Source: Litchfieldia alkalitelluris (GTDB lineage: Bacteria > Bacillota > Bacilli > Bacillales > Bacillaceae_L). From it: 64,000 bases of DNA. Below are positions 1-8,402 of this stretch, in pieces (within the stretch, counting starts at the first letter, position 1; every line of letters begins with the position of its first letter). The DNA lies in NCBI RefSeq assembly GCF_002019645.1, contig NZ_KV917374.1:1872696-1936695 (forward strand), in the 5' to 3' direction. Position numbers and translations under genes: made by a program. The notes under the pieces were generated by a model. That model was not told where the DNA came from. It worked only from the letters and a program-made list of their open reading frames with translations, and ran no database searches.

Positions 1-32
1 TTACTTTTATCAATGTCATTTATCAGAATATC

Positions 33-980
33 ATGGGAAATATTACTGGTGTGAATGAGTACGTAGGAGCTGGTGCAATTGGATTTATTGCTGGATACGT
101 TTTAACAGTACTTTTATTTCTAACCTACTTGTTAGACTTTTACAGTGATCATTTCCATACAGGGGCTTATAGGGTTTTTAGAAAACAAGAGTATAACATG
201 TTTCATAAAGCCTTCTTGGACAATATAGGAGATTTTTACTTTCAAGGGGTCTATGATTACATAGGAAAGATGCAAACGAGTAGCAATGAATTTAATGCTT
301 TGTCCGATAAGGTAACAAGTTATTTTGATAGGGAAAAACAGCAGCTTGAGTTGAAGTTTACACTTTTGCAAAAGAGATACAACAGATTGGAGAAAGAAAA
401 CAACAAGCTGATAGACGAAGTAATTGCAACTTATGATGTCCTAATAGAAGAATATGACACCAACGTAAAAGATTTATCTGCTGCCTCGGAGTATGTCATT
501 GAATTGATTAAAGACATTAACAATGTGTTATTTCGAATGAGAAACGGGGTATTTAGTAGTAAGGATTTAAACTTAGTTTGTGGGTTTACCCTGCACGAAC
601 TGAGGGGTAAAGGATTACATAAGATAGAGGATGTAGGTACATCAGGTCGAACACCCAAGATAATCGACATTGACGATCCGTTTTATGAAAATTGGGGTGT
701 CGTTGAAGTAATTAAAATGGATATGAAACAACCAGTAATTAATTGCCCATATGAGAAACACACCATTGTTTCCGTGAAAATGAATATAGACAGAGACAAG
801 CAGTGGGTATATAACTTTCATTTTGATTCAGATAATCAAAAAGTTAATCACTTATTGGTAAAAAATGATATAATAGATTCAAGAGAAGTATATCGCTTAA
901 TTCATGCGCTGTGCTTAATTACGGAACGGATGTATCAAACTGACAACACTACACTAAAGGAGGCGTATAAAAATGGCTAA
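33..980 (+). CDS. Membrane-anchored coiled-coil protein, unknown function
   Basis: I do not recognise the family. A hydrophobic segment lies near the N-terminus (about residues 14-35, ending in YLLDF), so the protein is probably a single-pass membrane protein. A charged coiled coil follows at about 90-150, then an alpha/beta-looking soluble C-terminal half. The ATG used here has no clear ribosome binding site, and the frame stays open to the left edge of the window, so the gene may begin outside it. The stop overlaps the start of the next small gene by 8 bases, which suggests translational coupling. Confidence 0.6.
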   Translation: MGNITGVNEYVGAGAIGFIAGYVLTVLLFLTYLLDFYSDHFHTGAYRVFRKQEYNMFHKAFLDNIGDFYFQGVYDYIGKMQTSSNEFNALSDKVTSYFDREKQQLELKFTLLQKRYNRLEKENNKLIDEVIATYDVLIEEYDTNVKDLSAASEYVIELIKDINNVLFRMRNGVFSSKDLNLVCGFTLHELRGKGLHKIEDVGTSGRTPKIIDIDDPFYENWGVVEVIKMDMKQPVINCPYEKHTIVSVKMNIDRDKQWVYNFHFDSDNQKVNHLLVKNDIIDSREVYRLIHALCLITERMYQTDNTTLKEAYKNG

Positions 981-1122
981 CCATATCATTCAATTCAAAT
1001 CCCAAAAAGAGATCAATCGTGATCGTCAACTGAAACTAGAACAAAGTAAAGAAGATATACGTCGCCGAGTAGAAGAAATCAAAAACAGCCAGAATCAAAA
1101 ACGCCAAAAAGTAAAAGCATAA
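973..1122 (+). CDS. Small basic protein, 49 aa, unknown
   Basis: The frame starts ATG GCT AAC CAT with a good AAGGAGG nearby (about 957-963) and overlaps the end of the preceding gene. The product is very charged, rich in Lys, Arg, Gln and Glu, and probably a single long helix. It is followed at once by a strong hairpin terminator. No family is recognised. RBS, overlap and terminator support it being real. Confidence 0.6.
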   Translation: MANHIIQFKSQKEINRDRQLKLEQSKEDIRRRVEEIKNSQNQKRQKVKA

Positions 1123-1123
1123 T

Positions 1124-1160
1124 AAAAAGGGTAGATAGCAAGCGCTATTTACCCTTTTTT
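1124..1160. terminator. Bidirectional intrinsic terminator
   Basis: AAAAAGGGTAgATAGC and GCTATTTACCCTTTTTT form a long stem around a short loop. It has an A-tract on one side and a T-tract on the other, so it can serve both converging small genes. Confidence 0.8.
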
Positions 1161-1291
1161 AAGTTCTTCTTCATAGTATCAATTAATTGCTTCTTCCGTT
1201 CAATTGATTCGAACCGCTTATTAAAATTTTCCTTGCGATCTCCTAGATGAAGTGGCTTTGGCTTTGAATATAGATGAACGATTTTCCCCAT
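1145..1291 (-). CDS. Small basic protein, 48 aa, unknown
   Basis: I chose the start MGKIVHLYSK because the minus strand carries AGGTAGGAGTGAAACG just before that ATG. An upstream in-frame ATG at 1357 has no such signal. The product is rich in Lys and Arg, with a predicted helical C-terminal half. It converges on the 49-aa gene, is nearly the same size, and shares the terminator. Function is unknown. Confidence 0.55.
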   Translation of the reverse strand: MGKIVHLYSKPKPLHLGDRKENFNKRFESIERKKQLIDTMKKNLKKGK

Positions 1292-1790
1292 CGTTTCACT
1301 CCTACCTCTTAGTTTCCTCTTACTTATGTCTATGCCTAGTTTTGCCAGGAATGACAATAGAAAAACTATGAGATGAAGGGTTAATAGAGAGACGGTTATA
1401 CTTTCGTTTTTGGACCATTACAGTGGCAGTTAGATCAGGCTGCATATCACGCAGGGACGATGGGCACCGTGTCGGGAAAGGGTGATAAGGACAGAGGGAC
1501 AGGTTTGATGTCTCCACAATATTTATTGCAAGTAGAAATACTAAGTATAGATAGAATTTTAATGCACATCAGACCTGTCCCCTTGGATAATTGTCTCGGA
1601 ATCCTTTTTTGAATATTCGAAGGAGCGGGTATAGTTATATAGAAATTATATCTAAAAAATTATTATCATTATTTATTATTTATGTTATGTTTTTTTAGGG
1701 CTCTCAAACAATTTGAGTCGCCTTCTAACTTTTAAGTTATCTTATAAAAGATAACTAAGAACGTTTGCTTTCTAGATTGGAGACATTTAT
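1292..1790. other. Intergenic stretch with a repeat and leader hairpins
   Basis: No coding frame here is convincing. The stretch holds a copy of the GGGACAGG repeat (1489-1586). Before the diguanylate cyclase gene there are two hairpins: CTCAAA/TTTGAG at 1703-1717, flanked by GGC/GCC, and a perfect 9-bp AGTTATCTT/AAGATAACT at 1735-1756. Neither is followed by a T-tract. The second lies about 35 bases before the gene and could affect translation; that is inference. Confidence 0.5.
1489..1586. repeat. MITE-like repeat, copy A
   Basis: This element of about 98 bp is bounded by GGGACAGGTTTGATG (1496-1510) and CATCAGACCTGTCCC (1567-1581), a 15-bp inverted repeat with one mismatch. Its interior, TGTCTCCACAATATTTATTG, closely matches copy D at 7769-7874, and both end CCTGTCCCCTTGG. 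It carries no coding capacity. It resembles stem-loop interspersed repeats of Bacillus genomes, possibly mobilised in trans. Confidence 0.75.
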
Positions 1791-3356
1791 ATGAATCAAA
1801 TACTTCAGAATAAGTATGCTTTTTTAATTATACTATTAATATTGGGTGTTTTAAGCAATCTACTGGATGAGTTAGTTCACAGAGCCTTTACTATTCCAAA
1901 TAACATATGGTATGAAATTATTGATGTTACTGTTATGGTCTCTGTAACAGCCCCTCTTTTATACTGGATGATAAATAAGATACGGCTAGATTCAAATCAG
2001 ATTCAACAAGCCAAGGATGAACTTCAGCAGATTTTTGATACCTCCAATGCAAACTTTTATTCTCTCGACTTAGAGAATAAAAAAGTAAAAGTTTCTCAAG
2101 GTATCGAAAAGTTGTATGGGTACTCTAAAAATGACTTTTTGAATAATCCTGAACTGTGGAAACAAGTTATCCATCCTGAGGATAAACGCTATGTTGAGGG
2201 GTTTGAAGTATGTCTTTCAACACAAGAATTAAAAGCAAAAACACAAGAATATCGAATAGTTAGGCCAGATGGAGAAATTAAATGGGTAGAGGAGCATGTC
2301 ACTCCTTTGTTTAACTCATTGGGCCAAGTCGTTAGATTAAATTTTATTATGTTAGATATAACTGATCGGAAAAAAGTTGAACAAGAGCTAAATCAAAAAA
2401 GAGAAGAATTAAAAATAAGTGAACAAAATTATAAAACAGTTGTAGATATATCACCAATAATGATAGTCATTCATCAAGAAGGGAAGATTGTTTACGCTAA
2501 CCCAAAAGCATCACAAATAGCAGGTATCAAGGAGCCATCCAATTTAATTGGTACTTCTATATATGATCTTATTGATCCTTCAAGTATTAACACATTCGAA
2601 AATATGTTTCAAGACTTACAAGAGGGGAAACTTAAAAGTAAGTTTGCAGAATATAAGTTAGTCAGGCCAGATGGAGATACGTTAATATTTGAGATGTTGG
2701 GAACAAATATTTTCTACAATGGAAAACCCGCGATACTTAGTGTTGGTCGAGACATCACAGATCAAAAGAAAATGGAAACTGCATTAAGGCAATTAGCATA
2801 TCATGATGAATTAACTCAATTACCGAACAGAAGATTTTTATATGAGAACTTAAAGAAATCAATTGCGCGATCTGAACGACACAATCACAAGTTTGCATTA
2901 CTATTCTTAGATTTAGATGGATTTAAAAAGGTAAACGATACGAAGGGGCACGATGTAGGTGATTTACTACTTATTGAAGTGTCTAGAAGGCTAACACAAT
3001 GTGTTAGAGACGAGGATGTTGTATCAAGAGTTGGTGGAGATGAATTTGTTATAATTCTTGAAGAAATTCTGGAAAATGAAGTTCATGAAGTATCTAAACG
3101 GATTATAAAGGAAGTTTCTACTCCATATTCAATTAACGACTCAACGGTTCATGTTACTACAAGTATAGGAATAAGCATATATCCTCATAATGGTAAAAAC
3201 GAAGAAGATCTCATCAATGCTGCAGATAAAGCTATGTATTTTGCGAAAAATAAAGGGAAAAATAATTATAAAATATATGATCCAGAAATAGAAAATTCTA
3301 TAAATAGTAAATTTGAATTCTTCGAAAAAATAATTAATCATTTTAGAAATGACTAA
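1791..3356 (+). CDS. Membrane PAS-PAS-GGDEF diguanylate cyclase
   Basis: Predicted to make cyclic-di-GMP from two GTP. Two transmembrane segments (about 8-25 and 43-62) are followed by PAS domains (about 80-200 and 215-330) and a C-terminal GGDEF domain (about 340-505). The active-site motif is intact: GGDEF at 415-419. The product-inhibition I-site RDED lies at 406-409, exactly five residues upstream, so feedback control is expected. The short loop between the membrane segments leaves little extracellular sensor, so the PAS domains are the likely input. It starts ATG after TTGGAGACATTTAT. An HD-GYP and an EAL protein lie within 4 kb downstream. Confidence 0.93.
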   Translation: MNQILQNKYAFLIILLILGVLSNLLDELVHRAFTIPNNIWYEIIDVTVMVSVTAPLLYWMINKIRLDSNQIQQAKDELQQIFDTSNANFYSLDLENKKVKVSQGIEKLYGYSKNDFLNNPELWKQVIHPEDKRYVEGFEVCLSTQELKAKTQEYRIVRPDGEIKWVEEHVTPLFNSLGQVVRLNFIMLDITDRKKVEQELNQKREELKISEQNYKTVVDISPIMIVIHQEGKIVYANPKASQIAGIKEPSNLIGTSIYDLIDPSSINTFENMFQDLQEGKLKSKFAEYKLVRPDGDTLIFEMLGTNIFYNGKPAILSVGRDITDQKKMETALRQLAYHDELTQLPNRRFLYENLKKSIARSERHNHKFALLFLDLDGFKKVNDTKGHDVGDLLLIEVSRRLTQCVRDEDVVSRVGGDEFVIILEEILENEVHEVSKRIIKEVSTPYSINDSTVHVTTSIGISIYPHNGKNEEDLINAADKAMYFAKNKGKNNYKIYDPEIENSINSKFEFFEKIINHFRND

Positions 3357-3372
3357 TACGTGTCTATAAGTG

Positions 3373-3401
3373 GAATCCTCCTAAACAAATTAGGAGGATT
3401 C
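3373..3401 (+). terminator. Hairpin after the GGDEF gene
   Basis: GAATCCTCCTAA and TTAGGAGGATTC form a perfect 12-bp stem with a 5-base loop, 17 bases after the stop. There is no T-tract, so termination is probable but not classical. Confidence 0.55.
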
Positions 3402-3582
3402 ACCGCAATATGGATATGATCATTTCTATTTATATTCAGTTAGTATTTACTAGATAGCTGATACAAGTTAATTAACTCCTCGAGTACTTGACTGTATTAA
3501 TCAGTTTCGTCATCCGTAAACCTTTAAACCTACTAGGAGGAGCGGGGTACGATCCTATAAGCAAATAACTAATAGGAAACTA

Positions 3583-3605
3583 AAAACGCTCAAAGTGAGC
3601 GTTTT
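3583..3605 (-). terminator. Intrinsic terminator of the HD-GYP gene
   Basis: AAAACGCTCA/TGAGCGTTTT forms a 10-bp stem with a 3-base loop and flanking A/T tracts. It lies 32 bases past the stop of the minus-strand gene. Confidence 0.7.
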
Positions 3606-3637
3606 ATTAGTGTTTTATGATGTCCTCCCAAAGTGTC

Positions 3638-4294
3638 TCAATTAAAACAATTAATAAATACATGACCCATCAGCTTATCCATAAGAAATTCGTCTTCAGC
3701 CCATTTTTCAGAGGATGGGAGTTCTAAATCTTCTATAAGTAATTTGAATTTTGCCACTAATTCGCCGTCAAATTGTGACCAAGAACACCGTTCTAATTCT
3801 ATAAATGCTTCCTTGTACGTTAAAGTTTGAAGATTATAATGTCTTCTATCAATAGTCATTGTATCAAATGCATCACAAATCCCTATTATCCTACCTTGAA
3901 TTGATATTTCATTTTCTTTTAATCCTCGTGGGTATCCCTTACCATCCCAGCGCTCATGGTGGTCACGAACAAAAATTGCAGCCCGCGGAAGGTTAAGTGT
4001 TTTTCTAAGTATATTATTTCCGATCACACTATGCGCTTGTATAATTTGGTATTCTAAAGCATCTAATTTAGTAGGTTTTAATAAAATATCTTTTGATAAA
4101 CCAATTTTCCCTATGTCATGAAATAGAGATGCAATTCTAAGGTCTTCGTCGTAACAACCTACCTTTTTCGAAAGTAAGGCAGAAAAGTACATAACTCGTA
4201 AAGAGTGGTATTTAAATATTCTTAACACTTCATTATCTTGAGAAATTTTATCAAATAGTTCCTCAGCTCTTGGCAAAGATAAAGTTGATTTCAT
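3638..4294 (-). CDS. HD-GYP domain protein, probable cyclic-di-GMP phosphodiesterase
   Basis: HD-GYP enzymes hydrolyse cyclic-di-GMP to pGpG or GMP. The domain fills nearly the whole 218-residue protein. The metal-binding HD is at H59-D60 (FHDIGKIG), the HH pair at 112-113, GYP at 120-122 (GKGYPRGL), and the last metal ligand is in ICDAFDTMT (D141). All the core residues I can check are present. There is no sensor domain. The N-terminus is short and a hydrophobic anchor is absent, so it should be cytosolic. The minus-strand RBS AAAGGGGGG precedes the ATG. It is a monocistronic gene between two cyclic-di-GMP synthesis/degradation genes. Confidence 0.9.
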   Translation of the reverse strand: MKSTLSLPRAEELFDKISQDNEVLRIFKYHSLRVMYFSALLSKKVGCYDEDLRIASLFHDIGKIGLSKDILLKPTKLDALEYQIIQAHSVIGNNILRKTLNLPRAAIFVRDHHERWDGKGYPRGLKENEISIQGRIIGICDAFDTMTIDRRHYNLQTLTYKEAFIELERCSWSQFDGELVAKFKLLIEDLELPSSEKWAEDEFLMDKLMGHVFINCFN

Positions 4295-4434
4295 TGGGAG
4301 CCCCCCTTTTACTCTCTCTTTTTCGACAATAATTTTTATTCTAAATTAAATTTACAAAAAAAGGAACCGTTTTAGCTTAATTTATTGGAATAACTAACTA
4401 ATTTTACAATGAAGTAACGGGGCATTCGGGACGA

Positions 4435-4580
4435 GGGGACAGGTACATCGTCTCGACTACTTTTAAATAATAGGAATATAGGATGACTTGCTTGTACTGT
4501 ACTTATATCCATCCTCTTGTCGTATCACGGCTCAAATTCCACCTTGTCAGTTACATTTTTTAAGGATAGTGGGACAGCGT
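4435..4580. repeat. MITE-like repeat, degenerate copy B
   Basis: It begins GAGGGGACAGGTACATCGTCTCG like the other copies and appears to end in GATAGTGGGACAGCGT, a form also seen in copy D (TTAGTGGGACAGC). The interior is diverged, so the borders are approximate. The right end is joined directly to the permease remnant. Confidence 0.45.
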
Positions 4581-4584
4581 AGAC

Positions 4585-4818
4585 GTTTCTCAGTGGGTGA
4601 TTGCATCAGATTATACTCGGTACGCCAAACCGGTAAAACGTGATAATGTATTAATTCCATTCGGTAATATTGCTGTCGGATTTCCATTATTTTATGTAGG
4701 AGCAATCTGTCAGTAGTTGTGTTGGTGATGCTGATATTGTAAATGTGATGTTAAACCTTGGATTTCCAGTATGGGGATTTTTGATTTTATGATTTGCGAC
4801 TTGGACTAGTCAATCAAG
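4585..4818 (+). pseudogene. Cytosine/purine permease remnant (NCS1 family)
   Basis: Frame 1 reads VSQWVIASDYTRYAKP, continues to VGFPLFYVGAICQ and stops at TAG (4714). The homology resumes one frame on, from 4721, with VGDADIVNVMLNLGFPVWG, stops again at TGA in place of an expected Trp codon, and then reads FATWTSQ. This is the conserved middle of a CodB-like cytosine permease. It lacks both ends and carries one frameshift and two stops. Repeats B and C flank it on both sides. Confidence 0.8.
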
Positions 4819-4921
4819 GACTGAGGGACAGGTTTGAGTCCCACTATATTTAATTTCTACAAGAATACTAACAGAAATTATAAGTGGGACAAGGAACCCT
4901 TGTCTCACTCTTGTCTCAAAC
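4818..4921. repeat. MITE-like repeat, copy C
   Basis: It starts GGACTGAGGGACAGGTTTGAG. It contains a long imperfect inverted repeat: GTCCCACTATATTTAATTTC pairs with AGAAATTATAAGTGGGAC. It ends in AACCCTTGTCTCACTCTTG. The stop codon of the neighbouring minus-strand regulator lies inside its right end. Confidence 0.65.
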
Positions 4922-5305
4922 GTTTTTTATTTGATCAATATAGCCGTTGTTTTCTAGAAAAACTTTGATTTTATTTACTACTTCATTACTTAAATTTAAC
5001 TCAATATTATTGACTTCTTGGACTATTTTTTTCTCTTCCACCCCAATGACTTGGAGGAAGGTAACTAAGATTTGGTGGGTGTAAGTGAAGTGTTTACCAA
5101 TTTTCGCACCTTTATCTGTCAAGGTAACTGTTCCGTAACGTTTGAAGTTTACATATCCATTTGATCTTAGTTTAACGACCATTTTTGAAGCGGGAGATAA
5201 TGATATGTTGAGCGATTTAGCAATCTCTGAAATGGTTGTATTTCCATTAGCTTTTTCTAGTTTATATATTTCATAAAGGTATTTGTTTGTGGTTTTCGAC
5301 TCCAT
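4916..5305 (-). CDS. DtxR/MntR-like regulator with degenerate metal site
   Basis: The winged-helix half and part of the dimer half align with MntR: ISEIAKSLNISLSPASKMV, then LTDKGAKIGK, then THQILVTFLQVIGV. MntR senses Mn(II) through Asp8, Glu11, His77, Glu99, Glu102 and His103. By alignment from memory, this protein has Lys and Tyr at the first two positions, keeps the His and one Glu (NNIELNLS), and has Asn and Leu at the others. Mn control is therefore unlikely. It is 129 residues against about 142 in MntR. Its last codon and stop lie in repeat C, so the tail may have been replaced. A ZIP transporter remnant lies upstream on the other strand. Confidence 0.8.
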   Translation of the reverse strand: MESKTTNKYLYEIYKLEKANGNTTISEIAKSLNISLSPASKMVVKLRSNGYVNFKRYGTVTLTDKGAKIGKHFTYTHQILVTFLQVIGVEEKKIVQEVNNIELNLSNEVVNKIKVFLENNGYIDQIKNV

Positions 5306-5465
5306 TTTCTCACCATCCTGAAAACTTACCCTATAAATACTAGGAGTATGAATGCTCTTAAATAATAGAATAGATTATTGTACAAAAAGAAAAGAAATTG
5401 TATTAGAGATGCATGTTGCTAGATTTTACACATAAGATGAGCTAACACGATTTCAGGAGGATTAC

Positions 5466-5827
5466 ATGCAGTATCTACCTATAATTCTTTCTTCTCTTTG
5501 TACAACCTTAGGGGCACTACCCATTTTGTTAATTAAAGATGTTTCCCATAAAGGAATATCCCAGATGGATTTTTAGTAGCACTATTTTTAGTGACACAAA
5601 ATGTTAGTCGTATGAAGGCTATTCTTGTTTCTACTTTAACAGGAATCATTGAAATGTGTGCTGGATTAATAGGCGTATTATTTGGAGAAACGTTTGAACA
5701 TATTATTCCATATGTCTTCGCTTTTGCTACAGGATCAATGCTCTTTGTTGTCTATAAAGAATTGATTCCAGAAAGTCATGGAGATGGAAATGAAAGAGTC
5801 TATGAGCATTTTAAAACAATTAAATAA
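5466..5827 (+). pseudogene. ZIP family metal transporter remnant
   Basis: With a good RBS (CAGGAGGATTAC) the first frame reads 36 codons, including LCTTLGALPILLIKDVSHKG, and stops at 5574. A second frame then gives FLVALFLVTQNVSRMKAIL, a membrane segment, and ATGSMLFVVYKELIPESHGD. These match the start and the later part of ZIP transporters, including the conserved ELIPESHGDG near the C-terminus. The metal-site helices between them are deleted and the last helices are missing. An in-frame 78-residue piece (5591-5827) remains but cannot be a transporter. Confidence 0.8.
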
Positions 5828-5832
5828 AACCA

Positions 5833-7566
5833 TTATTTCAAAGCTTTTCTTTGTAGAAGATTCGACGCGAGGTCAGATGTCATAGGTTTACCTAGAAGAT
5901 AACCTTGAGCCGTATCACAGCCTATATTACAAAGAAGTTGTAGAATTTCTTGACTCTCGACCCCTTCGGCAACGATCTCTAAATGAAGGGCCTTTGCTAA
6001 ATCAACGATTGCTTGGATAATTTTATTATCTGTGGAGTTAGTGGTTAATTCCCTTACAAATACTTGGTCAATTTTTATGATGTCAATGGGGAGATTCCTT
6101 AGATAAAGGACTGATGAATAACCTGTACCAAAGTCATCAAGTGCAATCTTTATTCCCTTACTTCTAATCTTAGCTAGAACAGGGACAAGGATCTCAGTCA
6201 TGGGAATTAAGGACGTTTCCGTAATTTCAAAGTGAATTTGGCTTGGCAATATCCCAAAATCATTTAGAATGTTATCCAATTGATCCACCAGATGACCGTA
6301 ATGATTAAATTGAGACGGTGATATATTAATCGCTACAGAAATACGTAAACCATATTTTTTGTTCCATACCGACAATTGCTCGCATACCATTTTAAATATC
6401 CAATTTCCAAGTGGGATAATCTGTCCAGTCGTTTCCGCTATTGGTATAAATTCCGCAGGGGAAATGTAACCGTATTTTTCACTTTTCCATCGAATAAGTG
6501 CTTCAAAGCCTGTAAGTCTTCCTGACCCGATTTGATATTGGGGTTGATAGTACATTTCAAACTTATTTTCACTTAGTTCCTGCAATAAATTTGACTCTAT
6601 CCAAACAGCCCGTTCCTTCTTTAGGATAATCTCAGGAGTACAGATCATATACCGTTTAGAACCGGTTCCCTTTATTGAATCTTTTGCAAAACCTGCTAAC
6701 TTAATCAATTTATCAATACTTTGATATTGCTCTTGACCATAGACACTTATACCGATACTTGCAGTTAAATGAAAGGCTTGAAAATTTGTCATGATAGGTT
6801 CAGATATCAGATTTAGTAGCTTTTCCGCGATTTCGCCACGTTGCTCATCGGTCTTTGAATGAAAATGGACGACAACAAATTCGTCTCCATGAAGGCGTAC
6901 TGCCATTCCATCTTCCCCTGAACAGGCTTTTATTCGTTTAGCTATAGTTGAAATTAAAAAATCTCCTATTTCTTCAGAAGTGTTGACGTTTCTAAATCGA
7001 TCTAAATTAATTAAAAAGATAGAAGGATAGCGGTCAGTGCTTGGTTCAAAAGCTTCAAAAAACATATTGACATATTTTCGGGTGTAGAGTCCAGTTAAAG
7101 AGTCATAATACAAATCTCGTTCAAGATCAATGAGATATCCAAGAAACTGAGAGATAGAAACGATGAGTTGAAGATCTTTTTCAGTAAACGTGTAGTTCCT
7201 ATCCATTGCACACAAAGTCCCAAATAGGTCTCCATTCCGCAATGTAATGGGAATACCAACAAAACTGCTATCGCCTTTAGCTTTAGTAAATGCCAAATCC
7301 TTAGTTTTAGAATCTAACATGGTATTTTGAATGACGGTTGGAAAGGCACAATCGTCAATCACTTTTGAGCAATAGGATTCTTGAAAAGGGATTTCACCTT
7401 CCTTAACCAGAATTTCTACTTTATTTAAAACTTTGAAGATAGTATTCGTTTTCAAATCGTTGCAAGCAAGAAAAAAAGTGTTCGCCTCTATTAAAGAACT
7501 AAGGTGCTTGAGGATGTTTTCAGCTGCTGGCATAAAATATAAATGATTTAGCGAATGTAATGACAT
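5833..7566 (-). CDS. GAF-GGDEF-EAL protein, probable cyclic-di-GMP phosphodiesterase
   Basis: Domains in order: GAF (about 10-150), GGDEF (about 153-315) and EAL (about 325-570). The GGDEF signature is altered to HGDEF (226-230) and has no RxxD I-site, so cyclase activity is doubtful. The domain may bind GTP as a regulator. The EAL half looks active: EALIRW at 355-360, NISPSQF (N414), the Glu pair in FEITETSL, DDFGTGYSS at 477-485, KID, and AEGVES. There is no membrane segment. The net effect is predicted to be cyclic-di-GMP breakdown controlled by the GAF domain. The minus-strand start ATG follows AAAAAGGGAGC. Confidence 0.9.
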   Translation of the reverse strand: MSLHSLNHLYFMPAAENILKHLSSLIEANTFFLACNDLKTNTIFKVLNKVEILVKEGEIPFQESYCSKVIDDCAFPTVIQNTMLDSKTKDLAFTKAKGDSSFVGIPITLRNGDLFGTLCAMDRNYTFTEKDLQLIVSISQFLGYLIDLERDLYYDSLTGLYTRKYVNMFFEAFEPSTDRYPSIFLINLDRFRNVNTSEEIGDFLISTIAKRIKACSGEDGMAVRLHGDEFVVVHFHSKTDEQRGEIAEKLLNLISEPIMTNFQAFHLTASIGISVYGQEQYQSIDKLIKLAGFAKDSIKGTGSKRYMICTPEIILKKERAVWIESNLLQELSENKFEMYYQPQYQIGSGRLTGFEALIRWKSEKYGYISPAEFIPIAETTGQIIPLGNWIFKMVCEQLSVWNKKYGLRISVAINISPSQFNHYGHLVDQLDNILNDFGILPSQIHFEITETSLIPMTEILVPVLAKIRSKGIKIALDDFGTGYSSVLYLRNLPIDIIKIDQVFVRELTTNSTDNKIIQAIVDLAKALHLEIVAEGVESQEILQLLCNIGCDTAQGYLLGKPMTSDLASNLLQRKALK

Positions 7567-7768
7567 ATATTTTGCTCCCTTTTTCCCGTGAAGTAATATT
7601 TAGTTAGAAATGACTATAATTGGCCTAGAAACCAGCGTTCCAAATAAGTTATTTATAACGATTAATTAATATTTCTTCTTCAAAAGCGGGAAATACCTTA
7701 CTTGTATATACATATACACGTTATCATACCACGAAATCCATTTATAACTATGTGTTAATATTTTCTAA

Positions 7769-7874
7769 GGACAAAGAAGGACAAAGGGACAGGTTCTATG
7801 TCTCACAAAATTTATTGCTAAAAGAAAGCTAATTATCGATAGAAGTTTAGTGGGACAGCAAACCTGTCCCCTTG
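7769..7874. repeat. MITE-like repeat, copy D
   Basis: Very similar to copy A: GGACAAAGGGACAGGTTC, ATGTCTCACAAAATTTATTG, GATAGAAGTTTAGTGGGACA, ending CAAACCTGTCCCCTTGG. The coding frame of the DnaD-like remnant begins inside its last bases, so the element has replaced the 5' end of that gene. The rest of the gap (7567-7768) is AT-rich with no gene. Confidence 0.75.
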
Positions 7875-8402
7875 GCTCATTTGCAGCTTGAGGAAGAGGC
7901 GATTGTAGACTCTTTTGAGGATAGGTTTGCGACTCGTTCTACGATACGTGGGCAAAAAGAAAAAGAAAAAGAAAATAAAAAACAACAACAAAAACCTCTT
8001 TATCCAAATATAGATTATAAACCAGAAGGAGAGATTCAGCTTCATCAAATCAAGCAAGAAGATGTTAAAGAGATCGTTGAGTTTTGGGATCAAAATGGGT
8101 TTGGGTTTTCGAATGTGAATGCAAAGGAACAGTTATTGTGTTGGTTAGAGGATTCTCGGTTTTTGAATCCGAAAGATATGATTCTTAAAGCGATGGAAAT
8201 AGCTTGTTGCAATGATAAACGAAAATTGAACTATGTTGCTGGTATTTTAAAGAATTGGGAAAACGAAACATTACTGACCGTTGAAGAGGTTCATTTATAT
8301 CACGAAAACAAGAAGCGATTTTCAGAGCAAAAGCCAGTCGTTCAAGGTAGGGAGATTCCTACAGAATTTATACTAGATCCAACGGAGGGTGAGGATTGGT
8401 GA
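7872..8402 (+). pseudogene. 5'-truncated DnaD-like phage replisome organiser
   Basis: The C-terminal part carries a DnaD/DnaB_2-type domain ending in the typical YVAGILKNWENE signature, which binds DNA and loads helicase during primosome assembly. The N-terminal winged-helix domain expected in phage replisome organisers is absent. The open frame begins at a TTG inside repeat D, with no RBS in front of it. I therefore read it as a broken gene, though a shorter product from an internal start cannot be ruled out. It overlaps the following helicase gene by 7 bases, as in phage replication modules. Confidence 0.7.

Larger units (their letters stand above)
4295..4915. other. Decayed intergenic region
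   Basis: There is no intact gene here. The stretch holds degenerate repeat B, a cytosine permease remnant and repeat C, described separately. The rest (4295-4434) is AT-rich and should contain the promoter of the minus-strand HD-GYP gene, but I cannot point to clear boxes. Confidence 0.5.
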
